Part shown: positions 9,022 to 19,100 of the stretch, piece by piece
How positions within the stretch are numbered: position 1 is the first letter of the stretch
Layout: each line of letters opens with the position of its first letter
Source of the DNA: Pseudomonadota bacterium
Lineage (GTDB): Bacteria; Myxococcota_A; Polyangia; Polyangiales; Polyangiaceae
Assembly (NCBI GenBank): GCA_023428245.1
Contig: JAEYYX010000127.1
Coordinates: forward strand, 1 to 31,883
Length of the DNA: 31,883 nt
Reading direction: 5' to 3'
Made by a program: the position numbers and the translations under genes
The notes under the pieces: model-generated
The model's database searches: none
What the model was told of the DNA's origin: nothing
The model's input: the letters and a program-made list of their open reading frames with translations, nothing else

Positions 9022-9219
9022 GACGAATGCCGCGCTCTGCCGCGCAGGGAGCACCGGCGCGTTAGCTCGTGCAGTGATAGAAGATGCCCTCGTTTTGCCG
9101 GTGCAGGGACTGGAGGGAGTTGCCCCAAGAAAGTGTTCGCAACCTCGACCCGAATCCGCACGAAAGTAGGCGCTTGCGATGTCGCCTGCCCCGAAACCAC
9201 ATGCTAACCTGACCAGACG
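9022..9219. promoter_or_regulatory. Divergent intergenic region of vapBC and the cas3-A group
   Basis: This 198-base gap lies between the winged-helix gene (minus strand) and vapB (plus strand) and should hold promoters for both directions. An extended -10-like element, TGCTAACCT (9202-9210), ends ten bases before the vapB ATG, which would give a nearly leaderless vapB mRNA. No matching -35 is clear. For the minus strand I see no convincing promoter. Confidence 0.35.
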
Positions 9220-9438
9220 ATGGCCGACCGAGTCCCTGTTCCAGAGCAACTCCGTCCTTTGGCTGCGCAGCTTGCTGCTCTTTCTTCGGATGAGCGGGAG
9301 CTTGTCATCGCCGCTGCGCGAGAGTCCCTGCCTCGGCTTAGGACGGTTCCATGGAGCGAGCTGCGGAAGTTGGAGGGGACGGTCGCGCTCGGCGGAGACG
9401 CTGTAGAAGACAGCAAAGCGCTGTACGATAATGCGTGA
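9220..9438 (+). CDS. VapB-like antitoxin
   Basis: A 72-residue protein lies directly upstream of, and overlaps by eight bases, a PIN-domain toxin gene, the standard type II toxin-antitoxin layout. It is mostly helical and charged (EQLRPLAAQLAALSSDERELVIAAARE), with a C-terminal part (VAL..DAVEDSKALYDN) that could wrap the toxin. No clear ribbon-helix-helix or AbrB motif is seen, so the DNA-binding class is unknown. Antitoxin identity rests mainly on context. Like other antitoxins it probably represses its own promoter. With vapC it is the only clear plus-strand gene pair in the window and interrupts the run of minus-strand defence genes. Confidence 0.75.
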   Translation: MADRVPVPEQLRPLAAQLAALSSDERELVIAAARESLPRLRTVPWSELRKLEGTVALGGDAVEDSKALYDNA

Positions 9439-9862
9439 TGTAGTTCTCGATGCGAACGTGCTCGTTGGACTGCTGGACCCGAACGACACCCTCCATGAAC
9501 GAGCAGTGCGGCTCCGAGGTGAGCTCGAAGCGGCGGGCGACAGCCCGATCATTATCGACTTTCTTCTGGAAGAGGCTGTCTCCGTACTTTGTAGGCGGGC
9601 GGCACAGCGTCGTACGAATCCGCCGGCATTGGCGCGAGTGCATGAATTGGTGGCCGATTGGATATCAAATGGCCTTATCGAGACCAACCCGACGGGAGCT
9701 TTCAGTCTCTCGGATGTGCTCGACATCACATTTGCATCGCAAGGACGGCTCAATTGCAACGATGCCAAGTTGGTCCTTCTCCAGCGACAGGGGCTCATCG
9801 ATCTCGTCGCCACTTTTGATGTCGAACTGAAGGCGGTAGAAGGTTTCGAGAGCGTTGGTTGA
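9431..9862 (+). CDS. vapC: VapC-like PIN-domain toxin RNase
   Basis: The 143-residue protein has the PIN-domain acidic set: D7 in VVLDANVLV, E47/E48 in LLEEAVSVL, D111 in NCNDAKLVLL and D130 in VATFDVEL. PIN toxins are metal-dependent RNases that cut tRNA or rRNA and stop growth when the antitoxin is lost. The ATG lies inside the antitoxin gene (eight-base overlap), so the two are co-translated. It ends convergently with druE, with a strong hairpin between. It may stabilise the island or act as an extra abortive-infection layer; this is inferred from family and place. Confidence 0.9.
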   Translation: MRDVVLDANVLVGLLDPNDTLHERAVRLRGELEAAGDSPIIIDFLLEEAVSVLCRRAAQRRTNPPALARVHELVADWISNGLIETNPTGAFSLSDVLDITFASQGRLNCNDAKLVLLQRQGLIDLVATFDVELKAVEGFESVG

Positions 9863-9878
9863 GTGCGCGCTCAAGTCG

Positions 9879-9903
9879 AACTGTTCGAAATAGCCGAACA
9901 GTT
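9879..9903. terminator. Hairpin between vapC and druE
   Basis: A perfect nine-base-pair stem (AACTGTTCG and CGAACAGTT) with a seven-base loop starts 17 bases after the vapC stop. There is no T-run on either side, so it is not a textbook rho-independent terminator, but it sits between two convergent units and may end or protect the vapC transcript. The rest of 9863-10048 shows no gene. Confidence 0.45.
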
Positions 9904-10048
9904 GCTCCGACACGGACCTCGCCACGGTCGAAAGTGGGCCCGCATGCTGGCTCCTCGTTCCCTGGGACTTTCCGAAGAGCTGGGTGGGTTAGGTATGCCG
10001 GATGCCCAAACCCAAGCGGTGCCAAATGTCTTGGCTGTCGTCGGCCCC

Positions 10049-13000
10049 TCACCCCCCCACCTCCAACGAGACATACGCCAAACCCAAGTCCCGCAGCACG
10101 AGCCGGTGCCTCCTCTTTTCGTCCAAGAAGCGGTTCATCACATCTTCGCCCGATCCATCGAAGCTCATCACGTCTGGGTTGTGTAGCTTCATAAAGCCAA
10201 GGCCGTGGTCGAGCCTAACGATCAGTTTTGTGCCGCTCTCCCACTCGAGGAGCAGCTCGCGGCGATGCTTGGCCTCGCGACTGTCGACAAGCTTGGGAGC
10301 GGTGCCGGTGAGTTCTTGGATAGCCTGCTTTTGTTGAGCTGGCCCTTCGAAGTCGTCGCCACACCGCATGGGTCGTTGTCTCGGATTCGCGCTGGTGGTG
10401 ACAATAGCCCCCACGGCATCGTGGCGCGCCGCACCGATCTCGCCGAGCACCTCCGAAAGCAGCGCGAGGACGAGCGGCGAGCAAATGTACTTGTCTTCGT
10501 ATTTGTAGGCGCTGAGCGGGCCAGCTTTTTCGAGCACACTCTTGAGGCGCGGCTCCGCTTCAGCGAGAACCGTGAAAAATCGATGACCGAATCCTTTTAG
10601 GGTCCCCTCAAGCGCCTTGCCAAATTTCAGTTCCTTGAAGGTTCCCGGCACCGGTTGCTGTACTGACGCGAGCCTTATGAGCTCGCCGCCGACGGGTGCG
10701 AGCTGACCCGAGGTAACCTGGGAGACGCAACCATCGGAAGCTGCTGCCCAAAACTCGTCGGGAGCCAAACCTTCATTCCCGGCGACTCGATAATGTTGAG
10801 TGGCCAGTTCAAATTCGAGGTGGACTTGCAAGCCCCCTACCTTTGCCGCTTCGGGCACCACCCTCAGTCCGATCCCTGAGCCTTCGAGGTAATCTGCAAT
10901 CAGATTCCGCTGGTCCCAGTCGAGCCCGTCAAGCACCGCCCTGGGAACGACAAGCTCTACGGACCGGCTCGGGCCGACAAGAGTGCGGAGCTGCGCCCAC
11001 CCTGGCCAAGCCGCAAAGTCCCAACGCTCGGGTGCGGCCGAGAGATGAACTCGAATGCGACGTGCTCCTCGGCCGTCCCCGTACTTTGCAGTTAGAGCGC
11101 GCGGTGAGTCGTATTCTACTCGAGTGCCCTCGCCGAAAACGGCCCGCTCTTTAGGCAAACTGAAGCCCTGAATCGCCGGCCCGTCGAGAAAGGCGAGAGC
11201 TCTGTGCCGGTCCAGCTTCTCTTCGACGTCCTGCGTCGAGTAGCTCAGCAGACAATTGTGGCAGCTACGGTCACACCCACCACCTTCCCCGGAACATTGG
11301 AGCAGGGCCCGAGCTCTTCTGAACAATGCACCGAATTCGCTCGGAAGGGAGGATACATAGCCTGCGCCCCCATCCGCGGTGTCGTAAAGGATGATGGTTC
11401 GATGAATGCTGCCTTCCTGACTCCGGTAGTCGTTGATGGCGCGTCCAATTTCGCTTGTTTCAACTTCGAGGACTTGCGCTGCGGCAAGCTGTAACGCCAC
11501 AGAGAGAGTGACGGTGAGATTCTCATCTTCAAGCGGCCCTCCCGTCAGTGGGTCCTGAAATTCAAAGTCGAGCACATCCGTGGTGATACTCGCCCCCAGC
11601 TCTATGTTCCGCTGCACAGAGAACGTTCCGGCGTGACCCATACACTGACCTGCGTCGTCTCTGTCCTTGGCTCCGCGCAGCGGTCTGTGCCCCGCGAGTG
11701 GGCTTCGAACCCCGGGACTTGCGGGTCCGTGCTCCGCTTCGACACGTCCGCACCGCAAGCAGAGGGCATAGCCGTTCCGAGCCGGACCGCGGTTTCGGAA
11801 AATGATGTCGCCGTCGTGGCTAAAGCGAAACCGGCCGAGCCGTGGGGAAGGAAAGTGCCGCCACTCGTCGGTGTTCGCTGAGATTCGCGTCTCCACCGAT
11901 GTCGTGCCCCTCGCTAGCGATAGGTCTGTAGAAGGGGTCGAAAAGAGATCGACGGCGAACCCCGACGGTCGAAGGAACTTCTTTGGTACGACGTCGTTGC
12001 CGCATGCTTGGCAGTGCTTTGCCTCGGTTGGTGTGCTCTTCACCGCCCCGCATCGCCCACAGCGATAGTGGAAGCGGAGATCGGCGATGCTCTTCACGTC
12101 TTCTCCGGTTGTCGGGATCTGCCAATTCAGCGTCACACCTTCGGACTGGTAGACGAGTCCATCCAACACGATGCCAGCGCCAGGTGCGTACTCACGGAGC
12201 GCAATAGCCAATTGCCGTGTTGGAAAGTCACTATACGTTCGGTCCACGGATTCACCACTCGCCTTCTTCGTGTCGCGCTCTTTGCGCTTCATCTGACGCT
12301 CTTCAGAAGTCAACGTAACGAGCGGCACGACATTTAACGGAAAACCGTAGGACGGCAGGAAGCTGGAATTGGCCAGGTTAGCGAGAAGGAACTCCTCGCG
12401 GTGACGCTTAAGCTGGATTTCGAGCGAACGCCGCGCGGCAGCCAGCGTGCTGTCGTCCGTACGCTCACCCAAAGAACGAAGCTGAGTATCCAGAAGTATC
12501 TCTTCGGAACGCCAGCCCTGACCTCGATTTCGCAGCTCGATCCCGGAGAATGAGAGCAACTCGACTGGCTTGAGGTGACCGAGTGGTGAGCCTCTGAGTA
12601 GTTGCCCGAGTCCTTGCCGTAGACCTTGATCGCTCCGCGCCGTCGACTCGAGCCACTCAACGTATGTCTCGAAGCGCGGTTCTTCTCCAGCAAAGAGCCA
12701 TTCCGCCGAGAGCTTGTGCCCCTCCGCGGCCCGCTGATTCACGAACGCGGCGAAGAGCAACGAATTCACATGGCGTCTTACTATGCGTTCGCTATTGAGG
12801 GCGACTCGGGGAACCCGAATCGGTGCTTCAAACGGCCAAAGCGGATTGCGGTAGACCGCGAGTTCATGGGGACGCGCGCGGCACATCGTCAAAGTGACAG
12901 CCCTTGGCTGCCCGGAGCGGCCAGCCCGCCCTGCGCGCTGCAGAAAGTTAGCGGGTCCTGGCGGCACGTTGTTCATGGTTACCGCCGAGAGACTCCCAAT

Positions 13001-16000
13001 GTTTACCCCCATCTCCATCGTCGTTGAGCAGGAAAGAATGTTGAGATCCTTCGCCTTGAAGCGCTCCTCCAGCTGGCGGAGACGTTGATTCGACTGTTGG
13101 GCCGAGTGTTCCGCGGCGCCGAAATAAGCAGGGCCACGCACGATACGATCCGTGAACTCAAACCACACGCCCTTCGCACGAAGATCTCGGACTTGAGCGT
13201 CGGAATCCAACCAATTCTCCGTCGCCGCAAGCTCCTCCGACGAGCAGTCAAACGGTCCGCGTTGGCGAACCGCGGGTGGCCTCGGGAAGGACACTTTCTG
13301 ACATTCGTATTGCGAACGGTCACCATTCATGTGCTCAACGAATGGCGTGATGCCGAGCAATGTCGAAGTGAGGATTCTATTCGTGATAGGGCAAACGTAT
13401 GCGTCGGTGACCGTGCGAAGCACGACCCTATCCTTGAGATCGAGCTGACGCCCCTGCCCCATGTCTGTCAGGAGCAAGCTCACCTGCGACCACGCAGCGC
13501 CAAACAGCGAGTTCACCAGGGCGACACCGCTCCTGTCATCTGGCTTTACGCGAAGAGCAACGGCGAGGGCCTTGGCAAGCTGAGCCCCACTCCCGTCCCT
13601 CAAATGAGGCCATCGGACTGTCTTCCCGGCAAGATAGGGACGGTCCGATGCGGTCAGATATCGGGGGTATGCCGGTACCCCCATCAGCCGCAGGTCGCTA
13701 GGTTTGATTCTTACGCATGCAGTGGCTCGCACCTGATAAGTCAGAAGAGCTTCCAAGAACTCCTGCCACGCTTTGTTGCCAAAGCTCCGCTCCTTCCACT
13801 CCGCTGGCGACTCAAACTGATCGATACCGCGATAGCTCACCTGAACAAGTCCGAGAGTTTCTAGCGAGTTCTGTCTCTTTGGCCGTCGGAAGAACTCACG
13901 AAGGAGAAGCAGCTCGGCGAGTTCCTCCTCTGTGCGATCGAAAGCAATGTATCGCTCCCTCAGCTGGTGCCTGATGTAGCTCTTCACGTCGGATTGTGCC
14001 GATAAGAACCCGACCATATCCGACCACGACAATTCGCCTCCCGCCATTCCTTGCCCCGCAAGCTCGGCGAGCTGCGCTTCGAGCACGGCAACGAAAGCCT
14101 GTCCGCCAGTGATCTTGCGAGCACTCGCGATGGCAGCTCGGAGCCCGACCGCTTGCCGATCTTCCACTTGATGCTGCGCCTGTTCCCACAGGCGGTGGTA
14201 CACGCTAGCGCGTAGAAATCCGCGCTCCGACTCGTACTGAGTTCTTGCCGCGAAACTGGCACTTCCCTGACGCGAGTCCGTAAACGTGATGAGCTGTCTT
14301 CCAGCCGCAGGCTTGATTCCTTGTGCGCCGTCTGCAGGAGGTAGGCTCTCCAACAGAGTGGGAACAGCTGTCGCCAGATAGAAGTCGCCGCCGAGTCGTA
14401 GGGGGCGCATGGTTCTCGAGTTTTCCTCGGCGCGAATCCCGCAGCGGGAGCACGTCACTCCCCCTTCTTTGCGAGCGAGACGAAGTGAATGCTTACCCGC
14501 GCCACCCGGATAGCCGCCTGTGGCCGGATCGAAGATATCGGGGTCCTGGGCATCCTGCACGGCGTGAGGGCCACAGATGAGTTGCAGGTCCCCACTCGCG
14601 ATCTCATCCTGCTCTTCACCGTCGTCCCCTGGTCCAAAATCGTCACGGTCAGAGTCAAAGGAACCTTCGACAGGTATCGGCTCGAGCACTTGGTTCCGCA
14701 GTTTGGCGACGAGATGCTCCTGGCCGCAGTTCCGACAGATTGCGAGCTCATACACCCGAGCCTCACAATGGACGCAAGTCTGCCGGTGATCGAAGTACGC
14801 AGCGCCAAATCCCCACTCATTTGCGTGAAGCTCGGAAGGTCGTCCAGGACATTCGCGGTTCGAACAAACCCAAAGGCCTTCCTGAACGCGATGGAAGTAG
14901 TGAGCCCTTAGCGGCATGAAGTAGTTCGGGCCCTGCGCGCCCGCACCAGAAAGGTGGGCATTGCTCGCTAGATCCAGAATGCGGACAGCACTGTGCTCGT
15001 CAGTTCCGAGACGATGAGCGATCTCGGTCAGGGGCAGGGGGTTCACTCCAAGATGCTCGCGCAGCTCGCGCATCCTGCAATTTGAAGCAAGAGTGCCGTA
15101 AAGCGACTCGGGCCTCTCGCCCTCAAGCTTGGCTAGGTCCAACGGGGCATCGTCAGTCGCGGCACCTTCTAGTGAAGGCGAGACACGGTTCCCCGTGATG
15201 AAGCTCACTTGGTCCACATCAACTCCGGCCAGATCAGCAAGATACTGCCGCAATTGCTCGGCTGCCGCAGGGCTGCCAATGGTTGCTGAGGTCGCTACGA
15301 ATTGAACCTGATCGCTTTGCACGCCGAACGCATGCATCACGCGTCTCAAGAGCAGCGAGATCTCGGCCGCGTTTGAGCCCACGTAGGTGTGAGCTTCGTC
15401 TAGAACAATCCACCGCAGCTTTCCCTGGGATGCATCGAGAATTGGCCGATCCAAGCTCCGCAGCAGCATGTACTCCAGCATCGTCGCGTTCGTGACGAGA
15501 ACGGGAGGAGGGTTCCTTCGAAGCTCAGTACGGGTCTTCACCTCGGTATACCCAGCAGGATGAACGTGAGCTGGGCCGCCCTCTTGGGTCGCACCGTTGT
15601 AAAGACAAAAGCGCACCTTCCCCCGTGCGCCAGCGGCCCATGCTTCGAGGCGGTCCTTCTGGCTATTGATGAGCGCGTTGAGTGGGTACAAGAAAAGTGC
15701 TTGCACACCGGTCAGGGTTTCGCCTTCGTGGACTGTGGCAGCTTGTCGATATAGCTCGCTCAGGATGGGCACGAGGAAACACTCGGTCTTCCCCGAAGCC
15801 GTGCCAGTACTCACAATGGCGGACTGGGGTCGGTGGCCATTCCCCAGCATGAGTGCTTCCCAGGCGCGAACCTGATGCGCATACGGCTGCCTTGTTGCGG
15901 GAAAGCGCTCAGAGGCGAGCTGCCCAGGGGGTGAGTCCATGGCTCGAACCAGAGCTGAGTTCACGTAGCCGAGATGCTGGAACTCCTTTTCCTGCCCCTC

Positions 16001-16195
16001 CCAACCGAAAAGCGACTCGAAGACAGGCGGAGCTAGAAACGACCCTGCTTGGCCCGGGGGCGTCGCAAGGGCTCGCAGCAGAAAGGCACGGAGAGCCGGA
16101 TTGTGGGGTCCAGCTTGGCTGACAGTTGCACGTGCAGAGCGCTCACAGAGAGTTTCAGCGAGACCCGTGAAGAAGGAATCAGTTGAAGTGGGCAT
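10049..16195 (-). CDS. druE: DruE, Druantia large helicase with DUF1998
   Basis: A 2048-residue protein with the architecture of DruE, the signature protein of Druantia anti-phage systems. It has a superfamily 2 helicase with Q-motif Y105-A-H-Q, Walker A TGTASGKT (130-137), DEAH (266-269) and SATIG, then zinc-type cysteine pairs, a second helicase lobe with MGVNIG and QRAGRAGRSG, and a DUF1998 part ending in the cysteine cluster C-x7-C-x3-C-x2-C near 1633-1648. About 400 further residues follow. The frame is open to 16294, but MPTSTDS (ATG 16195) is the protein-like start and overlaps druH by 17 bases. The helicase is thought to act on incoming DNA; the mechanism of Druantia III is poorly known. 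It is paired only with druH, which makes this type III. Confidence 0.88.
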   Translation of the reverse strand: MPTSTDSFFTGLAETLCERSARATVSQAGPHNPALRAFLLRALATPPGQAGSFLAPPVFESLFGWEGQEKEFQHLGYVNSALVRAMDSPPGQLASERFPATRQPYAHQVRAWEALMLGNGHRPQSAIVSTGTASGKTECFLVPILSELYRQAATVHEGETLTGVQALFLYPLNALINSQKDRLEAWAAGARGKVRFCLYNGATQEGGPAHVHPAGYTEVKTRTELRRNPPPVLVTNATMLEYMLLRSLDRPILDASQGKLRWIVLDEAHTYVGSNAAEISLLLRRVMHAFGVQSDQVQFVATSATIGSPAAAEQLRQYLADLAGVDVDQVSFITGNRVSPSLEGAATDDAPLDLAKLEGERPESLYGTLASNCRMRELREHLGVNPLPLTEIAHRLGTDEHSAVRILDLASNAHLSGAGAQGPNYFMPLRAHYFHRVQEGLWVCSNRECPGRPSELHANEWGFGAAYFDHRQTCVHCEARVYELAICRNCGQEHLVAKLRNQVLEPIPVEGSFDSDRDDFGPGDDGEEQDEIASGDLQLICGPHAVQDAQDPDIFDPATGGYPGGAGKHSLRLARKEGGVTCSRCGIRAEENSRTMRPLRLGGDFYLATAVPTLLESLPPADGAQGIKPAAGRQLITFTDSRQGSASFAARTQYESERGFLRASVYHRLWEQAQHQVEDRQAVGLRAAIASARKITGGQAFVAVLEAQLAELAGQGMAGGELSWSDMVGFLSAQSDVKSYIRHQLRERYIAFDRTEEELAELLLLREFFRRPKRQNSLETLGLVQVSYRGIDQFESPAEWKERSFGNKAWQEFLEALLTYQVRATACVRIKPSDLRLMGVPAYPRYLTASDRPYLAGKTVRWPHLRDGSGAQLAKALAVALRVKPDDRSGVALVNSLFGAAWSQVSLLLTDMGQGRQLDLKDRVVLRTVTDAYVCPITNRILTSTLLGITPFVEHMNGDRSQYECQKVSFPRPPAVRQRGPFDCSSEELAATENWLDSDAQVRDLRAKGVWFEFTDRIVRGPAYFGAAEHSAQQSNQRLRQLEERFKAKDLNILSCSTTMEMGVNIGSLSAVTMNNVPPGPANFLQRAGRAGRSGQPRAVTLTMCRARPHELAVYRNPLWPFEAPIRVPRVALNSERIVRRHVNSLLFAAFVNQRAAEGHKLSAEWLFAGEEPRFETYVEWLESTARSDQGLRQGLGQLLRGSPLGHLKPVELLSFSGIELRNRGQGWRSEEILLDTQLRSLGERTDDSTLAAARRSLEIQLKRHREEFLLANLANSSFLPSYGFPLNVVPLVTLTSEERQMKRKERDTKKASGESVDRTYSDFPTRQLAIALREYAPGAGIVLDGLVYQSEGVTLNWQIPTTGEDVKSIADLRFHYRCGRCGAVKSTPTEAKHCQACGNDVVPKKFLRPSGFAVDLFSTPSTDLSLARGTTSVETRISANTDEWRHFPSPRLGRFRFSHDGDIIFRNRGPARNGYALCLRCGRVEAEHGPASPGVRSPLAGHRPLRGAKDRDDAGQCMGHAGTFSVQRNIELGASITTDVLDFEFQDPLTGGPLEDENLTVTLSVALQLAAAQVLEVETSEIGRAINDYRSQEGSIHRTIILYDTADGGAGYVSSLPSEFGALFRRARALLQCSGEGGGCDRSCHNCLLSYSTQDVEEKLDRHRALAFLDGPAIQGFSLPKERAVFGEGTRVEYDSPRALTAKYGDGRGARRIRVHLSAAPERWDFAAWPGWAQLRTLVGPSRSVELVVPRAVLDGLDWDQRNLIADYLEGSGIGLRVVPEAAKVGGLQVHLEFELATQHYRVAGNEGLAPDEFWAAASDGCVSQVTSGQLAPVGGELIRLASVQQPVPGTFKELKFGKALEGTLKGFGHRFFTVLAEAEPRLKSVLEKAGPLSAYKYEDKYICSPLVLALLSEVLGEIGAARHDAVGAIVTTSANPRQRPMRCGDDFEGPAQQKQAIQELTGTAPKLVDSREAKHRRELLLEWESGTKLIVRLDHGLGFMKLHNPDVMSFDGSGEDVMNRFLDEKRRHRLVLRDLGLAYVSLEVGG

Positions 16196-19100
16196 GGTTT
16201 TTGTCAACTGCGTCAAGCGCGAGACAGGCCAAACTATCGTTGTAGACGCTATCAAAGTATTTTGCGTCAAAGTCCCGTGTGCGTCGGATCTCAAAAACTA
16301 ACCCGCGGGTGGGCTGGAGCGCGTACACAGAGATCGCGGCCGCCAAGATCGGGGCCCGTGCTACGTCTCGGCGGAATCCCATTTGGACATTTGGGGTCAA
16401 GGCGTCCACCGCCCTTGAGATTTCCAGCCCCAAGAGTTCGATCGTATCCGGCAGTTGAGGGTAGGTATCTTCGGAATGCTGTTGCTCCACCTCTTGCATG
16501 GCAGTTTGCGCAAGGAGGCGCGCAATCGAGCGCCGCTGCTCCCCGTTCGCAAACCGGATGCGATTGGGAGGAGCAGGAACACCATAGATAGATCGGCTAC
16601 AGAGATCCCAGATTACCGAGCGGTATTGCGTGCCCTCTCGGGACGAAAAGCATCGTTCAAGAACAAGGTTGAGAAGTGGACCTCGGCTCTCTTCTGGCAC
16701 ACCAGGGAAAGCGGTATCCCGGTAACAACGCACCGCTTGAATCCAGGCGCGTACCGGGAAGGTCACCCAAAGAAAGTGGAACTGCTCGAAACCGGTCCAC
16801 AGGTGATCTATTCGGTTCAGAAATGCGCTTCTCAGCATCGCCAAAGCCGTGACGCGCGGTTGCTCCATGATGGCCCGGTTGAACTCGTATGAATCCGCCG
16901 GGAATAGTTTCATCGAGTCCAAGAACCCTTGCGCAAAATCCCAGTCCGGGTCTGAGGCGTCCTCGGCCATCCGACTGGCGGCTGCCCGCATCAAGGCTTG
17001 GCGCTCCGTACGCGACCGACGCTGAACGATGGCCTCGAGGGAAGGAGCCATTTCGCCCGCTTCGCAGCCTGGCGTCGGCTGGATCGAGTCCCGCAGGAAG
17101 TAGACTGGACTTGGCGATGGCAGCTTTCCAGCATGGCCAAGTCCGACTCCAACCGCGTCGTCCGATCCGGTGTTGCATGACGGCTTGGTCTCCGGCGACG
17201 GAACAAGAACAAGAGACGGCCGACAGAGCAGGGCGTCGCCACGCCAGCCGGTAACAATCCACGGTCCCGGTTCGCGACCACTCGTGCGAAAGGTCCAGCC
17301 ACCTGATTCAGTACCTGGCAACTCGTCGCGTTCCGCCATCGCGGGGTCTGTCAGCCTGTGCGCGAAGAGGCGTACTGGCACGTCCGAGTCGTTCGGGCTG
17401 CGCAGGGCGATGGGTACATCCGCTGCGGACCTCTGACTCTGCGGCTCTTCATCGTCATATTGTTCCGACCCCGCGAAGTGGCACCAGAGGCGATTTCCAT
17501 ACCAGTGCACCTTGATACCCTGGTGGCGCCCCGCGGACCGAACGACACTGCCTTTGGCTTCGATGTAGAGTTGGGCCGTCGCATCGAGCCCTTCGGATAG
17601 CAGGGCCTCCACCAATTGCTGCACGTGGCCCAGCGAGAGTTCAGCAACTCCACCGGGCCCTCGCTGAAGAGGTGCCAGCGCCACTTCGGGCACCTTGTCG
17701 GCACGGCCCCAAACGACGTAGTCACCCGCCCTTCCGTTGGCGACGACGCGCGCCCGGATGCCGTGGAGGCGGGCCACGTCCACATGTGCGCCGACCTTCA
17801 CTGGCGTCCCTGCGGCGTCGACGAACCCAACGAAATGTCCGGGAAAAGGAAGGCGCGCCGTGTGCTCTGTTGCCCCGAAGATGAACCGGAGAGGCACATC
17901 CGTACGTTCTGTACGGCTTTCACAGGTAAGAAGGAGACTTCCAGGCCCATCAGTAGCGATCCGCATGCTCATATGCTCGCTGCCCGGGCCGCTCACGACT
18001 CGCGCCTGCCCAACACCTCGGAGGCGAATCGAGCCCCGACCGCTGGTCGCATCCGGTTTCAGTTCGAATGAGAACTGCCGAGGAAGAATACTTTCGTTAG
18101 ATCGATGAATGACTTGTCCTTGCCATTTGACCCGCACCTGCACATCCCCGACGCAGTCCCTATCGATCGCGTGCCACGTCCCAACACTTCCCTTGGGGCG
18201 CCACGAGATGGCACTCGTGGAAAGCTCCCTGTCTCCGCCGCTTTCATCTACGAAGAACCGGGGCAGCCCGAGCCAGACGAGGCCCGACTGAAGCGCAACC
18301 CGTGAACCTCGCGTGAAAACGGAGAAAGCTTCGTCGTGAGTCGCGTCAGTGCGGATGGTGAAAAGCTCGTCTCCCACCCTGACTCGAACCTTGCCGTGAA
18401 CCCGGTACAGGAAGCGTTCATCTTCCAGCAACGTTCCCACCAGCGTTGCGGCGCTGTCGTACACTTCGTCCTCAAGTGCCTTCACGGAGGTCGAGTCCGT
18501 AGCGGCCACAAGCACCGACTTGCGCGTTGTTGAACACGGACCAACGCTCAGCAGCTCTTGCTCCGACTCATCGTCAGCGAAGACCCATGGCATCTCACCG
18601 AGTTCCTGCGAGATGCGCACCGCAGGCCCAAGCTCAGCACCTTGCCGGCTTGCTTGAAGCAGGATTGGTCCACTGACTTGCCCCAGCCGAATGCTGCGAC
18701 GGTTGGCTTCGAGGTGGAAGAGCGCATCATCAGCCGCGTGCGTAACCGTCGCGAGCGGCGCCATCGTGCCATCGAGACCCACCAAATTGAGCGTAAATCT
18801 CTTTGGAAGAGCGCCAAGATCGAGCCCAATCTGACGACTAAGACCAAGCCGCGAAACGAACGAGGGAAGCTCTATCCCTTGAGCAATAGAGTACTCGTCG
18901 GAGGTCAGCGACGCCCGCTGTAGCCAGGTAGTCACTGGGATCCCGGTAGACGCCAGGGCTGACGTCGGCTTGGGCGCCTCGAGCAAGCCGGATAGAAGCT
19001 TGTGTGAAGTGGTATCATCGACCAGCAACGGAAGTCGCCTGCGCCACTCCGGGCGCTCGCGATCCAAGAATGCAATTCGATCAACCTGGCCGTCACTTGC

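Noticed and set aside
8692..9813. A 373-codon minus-strand frame ending in the winged-helix domain
   Set aside because: Most of it runs antisense across vapBC, and only the last part looks like protein. I kept 8692-9021.
9863..10194. Plus-strand frames of about 107-111 codons after vapC
   Set aside because: They run antisense into the end of druE and lack a ribosome site or recognisable motif.
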